From NCBI GenBank assembly GCA_963823535.1, contig CAWGLZ010000004.1, positions 558,001 through 622,000 on the forward strand: a stretch of 64,000 nucleotides of DNA. Direction: 5' to 3'. Below the pieces are notes generated by a model, which did not search any database, was not told the origin of the DNA, and worked only from the letters and a program-made list of their open reading frames with translations. The stretch comes from RPQJ01 sp963823535. GTDB taxonomy: Bacteria > Pseudomonadota > Gammaproteobacteria > Steroidobacterales > Steroidobacteraceae. Position 1 is the first letter of the stretch; every line of letters starts with the position of its first letter. A program made the translations under genes and the position numbers. Shown here in pieces: positions 36,061 through 43,597 of this stretch.

Positions 36061-36354
36061 GTGCGACCACTCACAGTACTGACAGGCATCGTCCTCGGGT
36101 CCTCTGCGGCGACCACCTTCGGGTTGTCGGCGACCCTGGTCGTCTTCATGGTCCTGTCGGGGGAACACCCCCAGTTCCGGGCCGAGTTGCCACTTCTGGC
36201 CCTCTATCTCGTGATCTTCATCGCTTTGACAGCGTTGGCGGCCGCCAGTTTCATTGGCCTGGCGCGCCACCGGCCCTGGCGGCGCTGGGCCCAGGCCGCC
36301 ATGTGGGCATCGCTCGCTGGCCTCGCGGCGCTCTACTGGGTAACCCGCGGCTGA
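36061..36354 (+). CDS. Small membrane protein, unknown
   Basis: A 97-residue protein with three hydrophobic helices: TVLTGIVLGSSAATTFGLSA running into TLVVFMVLSG, LLALYLVIFIALTALAAASF, and AAMWASLAGLAALYW. The N terminus starts directly at the first helix and the C terminus is short. I know no function. The GTG start at 36061 has only a weak upstream AAAGG. It is divergent from the prc gene with 91 bp between them, and has a possible hairpin after its stop (CTCCG at 36355 with CGGAG ending at 36382), facing the next convergent gene. Confidence 0.65.
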   Translation: MRPLTVLTGIVLGSSAATTFGLSATLVVFMVLSGEHPQFRAELPLLALYLVIFIALTALAAASFIGLARHRPWRRWAQAAMWASLAGLAALYWVTRG

Positions 36355-36385
36355 CTCCGTCCGTCCGGCGGACGCGCCGGAGCGA

Positions 36386-36625
36386 TCAGTCGTGGTCCAG
36401 GCGTTCCCAGGAATGCGGCTTCGAGAATCCGGCGTCGCTGGAGTAGGGGTCGAAACCCGCTGCGCCTGTCCGCGACGCGCGCCGCGCCGGAAGGTCGGAC
36501 GCGATTTCCAGACCACCCGCGGTTGCGGCCGGGGTGGCGTTCCGCGGTGTCACCGGCCGCGGCGCAGCCTCCGGTCCCTTGTGGCCTCGCGTCAGGTTCT
36601 GCCACCAGTCCTGCAGTGCGCCCAT
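36386..36625 (-). CDS. Small hydrophilic hypothetical protein
   Basis: A 79-residue protein beginning MGALQDWWQNLTRGHKGPEA. It is rich in Pro, Ala, Arg and Ser in the middle and ends with an aromatic/charged tail (FDPYSSDAGFSKPHSWERLD). The first helix with two Trp may be membrane-surface seeking. No family recognised. The start at 36625 is well supported by GGAGGTG 6 bases upstream. It lies 28 bp downstream of the small membrane protein gene at 36654-36914 on the same strand, so the two are probably co-transcribed. Confidence 0.65.
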   Translation of the reverse strand: MGALQDWWQNLTRGHKGPEAAPRPVTPRNATPAATAGGLEIASDLPARRASRTGAAGFDPYSSDAGFSKPHSWERLDHD

Positions 36626-36653
36626 GGCGACACCTCCACGTCCGGGGGGCGGT

Positions 36654-36914
36654 TCATTCCCCGGCTCGGGGCCAAGCATACGCGACCAGGATCCGCCAGA
36701 AGATGACGAGGGCCACAGGTCCGAGCAGCAGTGTCCAGGCGACCGGGCGCAGACGGCCGAGGTCGGCGTAGAAATCGCCCATGAACCGTGCTGCCCCGCC
36801 CCGTGCATACGGGCCGAGGGTGAATTCGCCGGTCAGGTAGACCAGGAAGGGCAGCGCCACGGCCGCGAACAGCAGCGCGGCTGCCAGCCAGGCGAGGTGT
36901 CGTCGAAGACCCAT
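36654..36914 (-). CDS. Small two-helix membrane protein, unknown
   Basis: An 86-residue protein with two predicted transmembrane helices, LAWLAAALLFAAVALPFLVY (about 7-26) and WTLLLGPVALVIFWRILVAY (about 59-78). They are joined by a 30-residue loop containing GEFTLGPYARGGAARFMGDF. I know of no function, though similar short proteins are common in Gammaproteobacteria. It is followed by the 79-residue gene on the same strand and is divergent from the Gfo/Idh gene, 63 bp away. Confidence 0.65.
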   Translation of the reverse strand: MGLRRHLAWLAAALLFAAVALPFLVYLTGEFTLGPYARGGAARFMGDFYADLGRLRPVAWTLLLGPVALVIFWRILVAYAWPRAGE

Positions 36915-36977
36915 CTGCCGATGCTGAGGGCAAGCCGCAGGATCCGCAAGGCCCCGCTTTGAGTATCATCGGCGGTC

Positions 36978-37928
36978 ATGAACCCCATACGTACTGCAGT
37001 CATCGGCGTGGGCTACCTCGGGCGGTTCCATGCGCAGAAGTACGCGGTGCTGCCCGAATCCACGCTGGTGGCCGTCGTCGATGCCGAGCCGACGGCTCGC
37101 GAGAAGGTCGCCGCCGAACTCGGCTGCCGGGCCGTGGCCGACTACCGGCAGATTCTTGGAGAGGTCGACGCGGTCAGCATCGCCACGCCCACCCCGCTGC
37201 ACTTCGCGATCGCGCGGGACTGCCTGGAGCGAGGCGTGCACGTGCTGGTCGAGAAACCGATCACCGAGACCCTGGAGGAGGCGCGTGCGCTGCTCGCCGT
37301 GGCCGAGCGCAGCGGCTGCATCCTGCAGGTGGGTCACCTCGAGCGGTTCAACTCCGCGATCCTGGCCCTCGAGGGCACCCTCGGCACGCCGCGCTTCGTC
37401 GAATCGCATCGCCTGGCGCCGTTCAAGGAGCGCGGGACCGACGTCAACGTCGTGCTCGACCTGATGATCCACGACATCGACCTGATCCAGAGCCTGGTCG
37501 GCGCGCCGATCGTGTCGATCGACGCCGTCGGCGCATCCGTGTTCTCGGCCGGGCTCGACATCGCGAACGCGAGGATCCGCTACGCCAACGGCTGCGTCGC
37601 CAACACGACCGCCAGCCGCGTCAGCATGAAGATGGAACGCAAACTGCGCCTGTTCCAGGACGATGCCTACGTGTCCATCGACCTCCAGCAGAAGGTCCTG
37701 ACGGTGGTCCGCAAGCCCGCGATCGGTGTTGCCGCGGCCCCGGGACAGGTCGTCATCGAGGAACGCAGCTACGAACAGGGCGACGCCCTCAGGTTCGAGA
37801 TCGAGGCGTTTCTGCGCTCGATCCGCGAGGGTCGTCCACCGGTGGTGTCCGGGGAGGACGGGCTGCGGGCCCTCGAGACCGCCATCCGCATCACCGATCT
37901 CGTGCAGGGCAGGGGACAACCAGCGTGA
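36978..37928 (+). CDS. Gfo/Idh/MocA-family NAD(P)-dependent oxidoreductase
   Basis: A 316-residue sugar or sugar-nucleotide dehydrogenase. The Rossmann start is RTAVIGVGYLGRFHAQKYAV, then SIATPTPLHFAIARDCLERG, the family motif HVLVEKPIT (Lys-Pro near residue 94), and a C-terminal alpha/beta domain with VNVVLDLMIHDIDLIQSLVG. The GVGYLGRFHAQKY start and DLMIHDIDL are also seen in proteins annotated as GnnA (UDP-GlcNAc 3-dehydrogenase for lipid A with amide-linked chains), which I offer as one possibility. No GnnB or lpx gene is nearby. The next gene starts inside its stop codon (GTGA overlap). Confidence 0.85.
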   Translation: MNPIRTAVIGVGYLGRFHAQKYAVLPESTLVAVVDAEPTAREKVAAELGCRAVADYRQILGEVDAVSIATPTPLHFAIARDCLERGVHVLVEKPITETLEEARALLAVAERSGCILQVGHLERFNSAILALEGTLGTPRFVESHRLAPFKERGTDVNVVLDLMIHDIDLIQSLVGAPIVSIDAVGASVFSAGLDIANARIRYANGCVANTTASRVSMKMERKLRLFQDDAYVSIDLQQKVLTVVRKPAIGVAAAPGQVVIEERSYEQGDALRFEIEAFLRSIREGRPPVVSGEDGLRALETAIRITDLVQGRGQPA

Positions 37929-39094
37929 ATCGTGCGCATTACTCGGGCCGCGACTTGCGCCGCGTGATCACGATCGAGGACCTCCGGCGGATCGCGCGGC
38001 GCAGGCTGCCGAACTTCAGCTTCGAATACCTCGAGGGTGGCGCGGAGGACGAGATTGCACTGCGCCGCAACCGCGACGTCTTCGAACGTATCGCGTGGCA
38101 GCCGCGGACACTCGCGGGCGTGGGCACCCCGGACCTCGCGACCGAGGTCCTCGGCGAAACCTGGCACCTCCCCCTCGTCATCGCCCCGACGGGATTCAAC
38201 GGCATGCTCTGGCCGCAGGGTGACCTCGCGCTCGCGAAGGCGGCCGCGGATGCCGGCATCCCGTTTACGCTCAGCACGGTGTCCAACTATCCGCTGGCGG
38301 CGGTGACCGCAGAGATGCCCGAGCGGACGTGGTTCCAGCTGTACCCATTCAAGGACCGCAGTTTCATCGACCGGCTGGTCGAGATGGCGCTGGAAGCGGG
38401 CTGCCGCACGCTGGTGGTGACGACGGACGTCCCCGTGCTCGGCGCGCGGGAGTGGGACCAGCGCAACTACCGCGCGCCCATGAAGCTCAGTTTCGCAAAC
38501 CTGCTCGACGTGCTCGCGCACCCTGACTGGCTGCGGAGGGTGATGATTCCGCGCGGTGCACCCCAGTTCGAGAACCTCAAGGAGTTCCTGCCACCCGGCG
38601 TGACCTCCGCGCTGGCAGGGGTCCGCTTCATGGGCACGCAGCTCAACCCGCGGCTCGACTGGCAGGACATGGAGCACATCCGCGGCCGCTGGCCCGGGAA
38701 GCTGGTGCTGAAGGGCATCCTGTGCGTCGAGGACGCCAGAAAATCCGTCGACGTGGGTGCGGACGGTATCGTGCTCACCAACCACGGTGGCCGGCAGCTC
38801 GATTCCTGCATCTCGGGCCTGGAAGTGCTGCCTGCGGTCGCCGCGGAGGTGGGCGACAGGCTCGCGGTGCTGGTCGACGGTGGCTTCCGGCGAGGCCTCG
38901 ACGTGCTCAAGGCGCTCGCCCTCGGCGCGGACGGTGTGATGGTCGGCCGGGCGACGCTGTACGGGCTGGCGGCCGGGGGACAACCGGGGGTCGCGGCCGC
39001 CCTGCAGATTCTGCGCACGGAGATGGAGCGTGGGATGATGCTCCTGGGTTGCCGCACGCTCGGTGAGCTGGGCCGACACCTGATTCGAAGCTGA
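37925..39094 (+). CDS. FMN-dependent alpha-hydroxy acid dehydrogenase (LldD-like)
   Basis: Oxidises an L-2-hydroxy acid such as lactate to the keto acid, passing electrons to quinone or oxygen. The 389-residue TIM barrel shows IARRRLPNFSFEYLEGGAED at the N terminus, LPLVIAPTGFNGMLWPQGDL, FQLYPFKDRSF, the Lys of LVLKGILCVEDA, the active-site His in LTNHGGRQLD, and LVDGGFRRGLDVLKALALGA for FMN phosphate binding. Substrate is not fixed by sequence; lactate, glycolate or mandelate relatives are all possible. The GTG start overlaps the stop of the Gfo/Idh gene, indicating co-translation. Confidence 0.9.
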   Translation: MNRAHYSGRDLRRVITIEDLRRIARRRLPNFSFEYLEGGAEDEIALRRNRDVFERIAWQPRTLAGVGTPDLATEVLGETWHLPLVIAPTGFNGMLWPQGDLALAKAAADAGIPFTLSTVSNYPLAAVTAEMPERTWFQLYPFKDRSFIDRLVEMALEAGCRTLVVTTDVPVLGAREWDQRNYRAPMKLSFANLLDVLAHPDWLRRVMIPRGAPQFENLKEFLPPGVTSALAGVRFMGTQLNPRLDWQDMEHIRGRWPGKLVLKGILCVEDARKSVDVGADGIVLTNHGGRQLDSCISGLEVLPAVAAEVGDRLAVLVDGGFRRGLDVLKALALGADGVMVGRATLYGLAAGGQPGVAAALQILRTEMERGMMLLGCRTLGELGRHLIRS

Positions 39095-39107
39095 GGGGAC
39101 CGCCACG

Positions 39108-40082
39108 ATGCGAGCCGTGATCTGCCGTGAGCCGACCGGAGTGTCGGGACTCGAATGTGTGACCGACTGGCCCGAGCCGCAGGCCGGGCCCGGCGAGGTC
39201 GTGGTCGAGGTCAAGGCGGCCGCACTCAATTTCCCGGACCTGCTGATGATTCAGGGTCTGTACCAGGAGCGCCCGACGCCACCGTTCGTCGTCGGCTCGG
39301 AGATGACCGGCGTCATCGCGTCGGTGGGCGAGGGTGTCACGCAGTTCGCACCGGGCGACCGGGTCGTCGGGGCCTGCGGTCGGACGCTTGCGGAGCGGGT
39401 CGCGGCGAAGGCCGCACTCCTGCTGCCCGCGCCGCGCGGCCTGAGCTTCGAGGCCGCCTCCGGCATCTGCATCACCTACTTCACGACCATGCACGCGCTC
39501 AGGCAGCGGGCGGACCTGCAGCCCGGGGAGACGCTGCTGGTGCTCGGGGCCGCGGGCGGCGTCGGCGTGACTGCGGTGGAACTTGGCAAGCAGATGGGCG
39601 CCACCGTCATCGCCGCAGCCAGCACGGAGGCGAAACTCGATCTCGCCCGCCGCCTGGGCGCGGACCACCTCGTCAACTACTCGACCCAGGACCTGCGGGA
39701 ACGCATCAAGGAGATCACCGGGGGGCGCGGCGTGGACGTCGTCTACGACCCGGTCGGTGGTGAGCTGGCGGAGCCCGCACTGCGCAGTGTCGCTTGGAAG
39801 GGTCGATACCTCGTCATCGGCTTTGCCGGCGGCGACATCCCGCGCATCCCGCTCAACCTCCCGCTGCTCAAGGGCTGCTCCGTGGTGGGCGTGTTCTGGG
39901 GCAGTTTCTCGCAGCGCGAGCGCGACCTGCAGCGACAGAACGTGACCGAGCTTTGGCGGCTGTTCGAGGCTGGCCAGCTGTCGCCGGTCGTCGGCGAAAC
40001 CCATGCGCTCGAGGATTATGCGGCGGCGTTCGCGGCGCTCGGCGGTCGCCAGGCGCAGGGCAAGGTCGTGCTGCTGCCCTGA
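39108..40082 (+). CDS. NADPH:quinone oxidoreductase family protein (zinc-less MDR)
   Basis: A 324-residue medium-chain dehydrogenase/reductase without the catalytic zinc ligands. It shows VEVKAAALNFPDLLMIQGLY, the GroES-like domain with PPFVVGSEMTGVIASVGEGV, the dinucleotide motif LVLGAAGGVGVTAVELGKQM, and GGRGVDVVYDPVGGELAEPA. It is probably an NADPH-dependent quinone or enone reductase. It follows the FMN dehydrogenase gene by 13 bp and ends exactly one base before the convergent yheS stop codon (40082/40083), leaving no intergenic terminator. Confidence 0.9.
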   Translation: MRAVICREPTGVSGLECVTDWPEPQAGPGEVVVEVKAAALNFPDLLMIQGLYQERPTPPFVVGSEMTGVIASVGEGVTQFAPGDRVVGACGRTLAERVAAKAALLLPAPRGLSFEAASGICITYFTTMHALRQRADLQPGETLLVLGAAGGVGVTAVELGKQMGATVIAAASTEAKLDLARRLGADHLVNYSTQDLRERIKEITGGRGVDVVYDPVGGELAEPALRSVAWKGRYLVIGFAGGDIPRIPLNLPLLKGCSVVGVFWGSFSQRERDLQRQNVTELWRLFEAGQLSPVVGETHALEDYAAAFAALGGRQAQGKVVLLP

Positions 40083-41990
40083 TCAGGGCTCGCCGATCGC
40101 CTCGAGCTCGGACTGCACCTCGAGCCAGCGCTCCTCGGCCTCCGACAGCAGTTGCAGGACCTCGCCGCAGCGCCGGGTGACCGACTGCACCTCGGTAACC
40201 TCCGCGGCGGTATAGAAGCCTGCATCGGCGAGGCGGCGCTCGAGCCGTGACTTCTCGGCTTCCAGGTCCGCGATCCGACGCTCGAGTTCGCCCGCTTCCT
40301 TGACCAGCGGTCGACGCTGCAGGAGCCGGGCCTGGCGCTCGGCGGCCGCGTTCGCGCGTTGTGCACGGCGGACGTCGCGGCCCGTTTCCAGCACCGTCGA
40401 CTCCGCGTTCACGTCCCGGGCGCGGCGCTCGGCCAGCCAGGAAAGGTAGTCCTCGACGTCGCCGTCGAACTCGGCCGCCTGTCCGTCGGCGACCAGCAGG
40501 AAGGTGTCACACACCGTGCGCAGCAGCGCCCGATCGTGGGACACGAGTACCAGGCTGCCCTCGTACTCGGCGAGGGCGCGCGTGAGTGCGTGGCGCATCT
40601 CGAGGTCGAGGTGGTTGGTGGGTTCGTCGAGCAGCAGCAGGTTCGGGCGCCGGCGCACGATGAGCGCCAGGGCCAGCCGGGAACGCTCGCCGCCGGAGAA
40701 TCTCTCGACGGGCGCGTCGGCCATCGAGCCCCGGAAGTCGAAATGGCCGAGGTAGCTGCGCATGTCGGCCTCCCGGGCCTGCGGCTCCTGGCGGGCCAGG
40801 TGCTGCAGCGGCGATTCGTCGCCGCGCAGTTGCTCGAGCTGGTGCTGCGCGAAGTACCCGATGGCGAGGCCGTGCCCCTCGATCCTGCGTCCCGCGCGCG
40901 GAGCGAGATCCCCGGCAATCACCTTGATCAACGTGGACTTGCCGGCCCCGTTTGCGCCCAGCAGCCCGATGCGCGCGCCAGGGCGCAGCGTGAGCTGCAC
41001 GCGCTCGAGCACATCACGTCCCGGGTAACCGACGGCGGCGTCTTCCAGCGTGAGCAACGGAGAGGGTGCCCGCGCCGGCGCCGGAATCTCGAAATCGAAC
41101 GGTGCGTCGACGTGGGCGGGTGCGACCCGTTCGAGTCGGGCCAGGGCCTTCAACCGGCTCTGCGCCTGTCGTGCCTTGGTCGCCTTGGCGCGAAAGCGGG
41201 CGACGAACTGGGTCATGTGCGCGATCTCGCGCTGCTGCCGGTCGTACATGGCCTGTTGCATGGCGAGTCGCGCGGCGCGCTGCTCCTCGAAGGCGGAGTA
41301 GTTCCCGGCGTAGAGCGCGAGGCCGCGGCCCTCGATGTGCACGACGTGGGTCACGCATCCGTCGAGGAAGTCCCGGTCGTGGGACACGAGCAGCAGCGTG
41401 CCGCGGTAGCCGGCCAGCCAGCGCTCCAGCCAGACGACTGCGTCGAGATCGAGGTGGTTCGTGGGCTCGTCGAGGAGCAGAAGGTCCGCGCGGCTCAGCA
41501 GTGCCCGGGCCAGGTTGAGGCGCATGCGCCAGCCGCCGGAGAAACTGGCGACCGGCCGCTCGAGTTCGGCGGTGGCGAACCCGAGGCCCGCCATCATGGC
41601 GGCCGCCCGGGCGCGTGCGGCGTATCCGTCCATGGCTTCCAGGCGACCGTGCAGTTCGGCCAGCGCGTGGCCGTCGTGGCGTCGATCCGCGGCCTCGAGC
41701 GCACGCTCGATCTCGCGCAGCTCGGTATCCCCGTCGAGGACGTAGTCGATGGCTGGCTGCGCCAGCGCGGGCGTTTCCTGGGCCACGGCAGCGATCCGCC
41801 AGTTTCCCGGCACCTCGCAGTCGCCGGCTTCCGCATGCAGTTCGCCGCGCAACAGCGCGAACAGACTGGACTTGCCGCTGCCGTTCGCACCCACGAGGCC
41901 CACCCGCCAGCCGGCGTGGACCTGCAGGTCCGCGTTCTCGATGAGACGTCTTGCGCCGCGCGCGAGGGTGAGTTGACGGAGCAGGATCAA
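40083..41990 (-). CDS. yheS: ABC-F family ATPase YheS
   Basis: A ribosome-associated ABC-F protein of 635 residues with two nucleotide-binding domains and no membrane part. Domain 1: GLVGANGSGKSSLF, SFSGGWRMRLNLARALLSRA, LLLLDEPTNHLDLDAVVWLE. The linker contains ARFRAKATKARQAQSRLKAL. Domain 2: GLLGANGAGKSTLIKVIAGD, FSGGERSRLALALIVRRR, LLLLDEPTNHLDLEMRHAL. The C-terminal helices (EAGELERRIADLEAEKSRLE) are coiled coil. The N terminus aligns with E. coli YheS only if translation begins at the TTG at 41990 (ILLRQLTLARGARRLIENAD). The upstream ATG at 42086 would add 32 residues without family similarity. Confidence 0.92.
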   Translation of the reverse strand: MILLRQLTLARGARRLIENADLQVHAGWRVGLVGANGSGKSSLFALLRGELHAEAGDCEVPGNWRIAAVAQETPALAQPAIDYVLDGDTELREIERALEAADRRHDGHALAELHGRLEAMDGYAARARAAAMMAGLGFATAELERPVASFSGGWRMRLNLARALLSRADLLLLDEPTNHLDLDAVVWLERWLAGYRGTLLLVSHDRDFLDGCVTHVVHIEGRGLALYAGNYSAFEEQRAARLAMQQAMYDRQQREIAHMTQFVARFRAKATKARQAQSRLKALARLERVAPAHVDAPFDFEIPAPARAPSPLLTLEDAAVGYPGRDVLERVQLTLRPGARIGLLGANGAGKSTLIKVIAGDLAPRAGRRIEGHGLAIGYFAQHQLEQLRGDESPLQHLARQEPQAREADMRSYLGHFDFRGSMADAPVERFSGGERSRLALALIVRRRPNLLLLDEPTNHLDLEMRHALTRALAEYEGSLVLVSHDRALLRTVCDTFLLVADGQAAEFDGDVEDYLSWLAERRARDVNAESTVLETGRDVRRAQRANAAAERQARLLQRRPLVKEAGELERRIADLEAEKSRLERRLADAGFYTAAEVTEVQSVTRRCGEVLQLLSEAEERWLEVQSELEAIGEP

Positions 41991-42144
41991 GGGTCTGCTG
42001 CGACCGGAGGCACGATGGGGCGGGCATTCTACCGGCTCGGCCCCCACCGGCGGTCGCCATGCACCTCTCCCCGGAATGCGGCACAATTTGTCACCGATCG
42101 CCGCCTCCGTTCTCCGGAGCGGATCCCCAGGAGAAGAGAACCCG

Positions 42145-43572
42145 ATGTCCGTGCCGCGCTACCCGTATGCCCCGCTGACCCCTGGCCTCGACGTCCGCCT
42201 GCTGGCCGCGCTGCTCGTCATGGCCTGGCCCGCCGTATTGCCGGCGCAGACGACGCCAGCGGTTTCCACGATCGCGGCCTTCAGCGGCTCCCGGCCGAGT
42301 TCGGGGCCTGTGCTGGGCCCGGACGGCGGGCTCTATGGAACGACGTCCGCCTCGACGAGCGTCACCGGTGGCCTGCTGTACCGGCTGGAGGCCAACGGGT
42401 CCGCGATACGCACCCTCTACCAGTTGAAGTTGACGGACGGATTCAGCCCGGTCGGCGGTCTCCTGCTCGGCAGCGACGACCTGCTCTATGGGACGACGAG
42501 TATCGGGGATGCCAGCCAGTTCAATACGCCGGGCACGGTGTACCGGGTCGCGCTCGACGGCAGCGGGTTCACCGTCCTGCATCGGTTCGAGACGTTCAGC
42601 ACGACCAGTCCGATCGGAACCCCCGTCAACACGGATGGCGCGAACCCGGAAACTCAGCTGGTCGAGGGTAGCGATGGATTCCTCTATGGAGTGACCCGCG
42701 CCGGCGGGCCGGGCGGTACTGGCGCCGTGTTCAAGATCGCGAAGGACGGTAGCGGTTTCGCCGTGCTGCACACCTTCGGCCCGATCACGTCCGCGGCGAT
42801 CGGCACGGTCGCCACCAATGAAGACGGCTTCGCGCCGACGGGTTCGCTGCTGGCGGGGGCAGACGGCGACTTCTACGGCACGACGTCGCAGGGTGGCGTG
42901 AACGGCAGCGGCACGATCTTTCGAGTGAGCTTCGACGGTTCCGGCTTCGAAACCGTGTACACCTTCCCGGCGACCACGGCCGACGCCTCGGGCGTGTTCG
43001 TCAACACCGAGGGTGCGAATCCCGTCGCGGGTCTCACGGACGGGCAGGACGCGCGCTTGTACGGCACCACCAACTTCGGTGGTGCGAGCGGCAATGGCAC
43101 CCTGTTCGCGTTCGACCCGGTGAGCCGGCTGCTGAGCGTCCTGCACACGTTCGACGCGCTGCAGGGCGCGCGCCCCAACGGCGAACTGCTGCTGGCACAG
43201 GACGGCAAGCTTTATGGCACGGCGACCACGGGCGGCACCAACGCGGCGGGCGACGTGACGACCTATGGAACCGTCTTCTCGATCGCCCGGGACGGAACGA
43301 GCTTCACGACCCTGCACAACTTCGAGGGATCGGATGGCTCGACGCCCACGGGGCGGTTGCTGCAACTGAGCGGCACCGCCTTCGTCGGCGTCGCGCAGGG
43401 GGGCGCCAAGTGCAACCAGGGTTCGGTCTACCAGCTCAGTCTCGACGGCGCGGAGGTGAAGGGCATCACCAACTGTGGCCGGAAGAACAACAGCGGTGGC
43501 GGTGGGGTCGAGTCGCTCCTGCTGCTGCTGCTCGGTTCGCTCGGACTGCTGCGCCGGCTGCGTGGGCGCTGA
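42145..43572 (+). CDS. GloVer-repeat secreted protein with GlyGly-CTERM-like sorting tail
   Basis: A 475-residue exported protein with an N-terminal signal (LLAALLVMAWPAVLPAQ). The body is a tandem repeat of about 60 residues with the core pattern LYGTTxxGGxxGxGTVFxxxxDGSGFTVLHxF: for example DFYGTTSQGGVNGSGTIFRV and RLYGTTNFGGASGNGTLFAF. This matches the choice-of-anchor 'GloVer' repeat (TIGR03803) and probably folds as a beta-propeller. The C terminus has a Gly patch (NNSGGGG), a hydrophobic helix (ESLLLLLLGSLGLL) and a basic end (RRLRGR), the three-part layout of GlyGly-CTERM signals processed by rhombosortase. The ATG at 42145 has AGGAGAAGAG upstream. Confidence 0.82.
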   Translation: MSVPRYPYAPLTPGLDVRLLAALLVMAWPAVLPAQTTPAVSTIAAFSGSRPSSGPVLGPDGGLYGTTSASTSVTGGLLYRLEANGSAIRTLYQLKLTDGFSPVGGLLLGSDDLLYGTTSIGDASQFNTPGTVYRVALDGSGFTVLHRFETFSTTSPIGTPVNTDGANPETQLVEGSDGFLYGVTRAGGPGGTGAVFKIAKDGSGFAVLHTFGPITSAAIGTVATNEDGFAPTGSLLAGADGDFYGTTSQGGVNGSGTIFRVSFDGSGFETVYTFPATTADASGVFVNTEGANPVAGLTDGQDARLYGTTNFGGASGNGTLFAFDPVSRLLSVLHTFDALQGARPNGELLLAQDGKLYGTATTGGTNAAGDVTTYGTVFSIARDGTSFTTLHNFEGSDGSTPTGRLLQLSGTAFVGVAQGGAKCNQGSVYQLSLDGAEVKGITNCGRKNNSGGGGVESLLLLLLGSLGLLRRLRGR

Positions 43573-43597
43573 TGACGTTGAGCACATGGAAAGGGCG

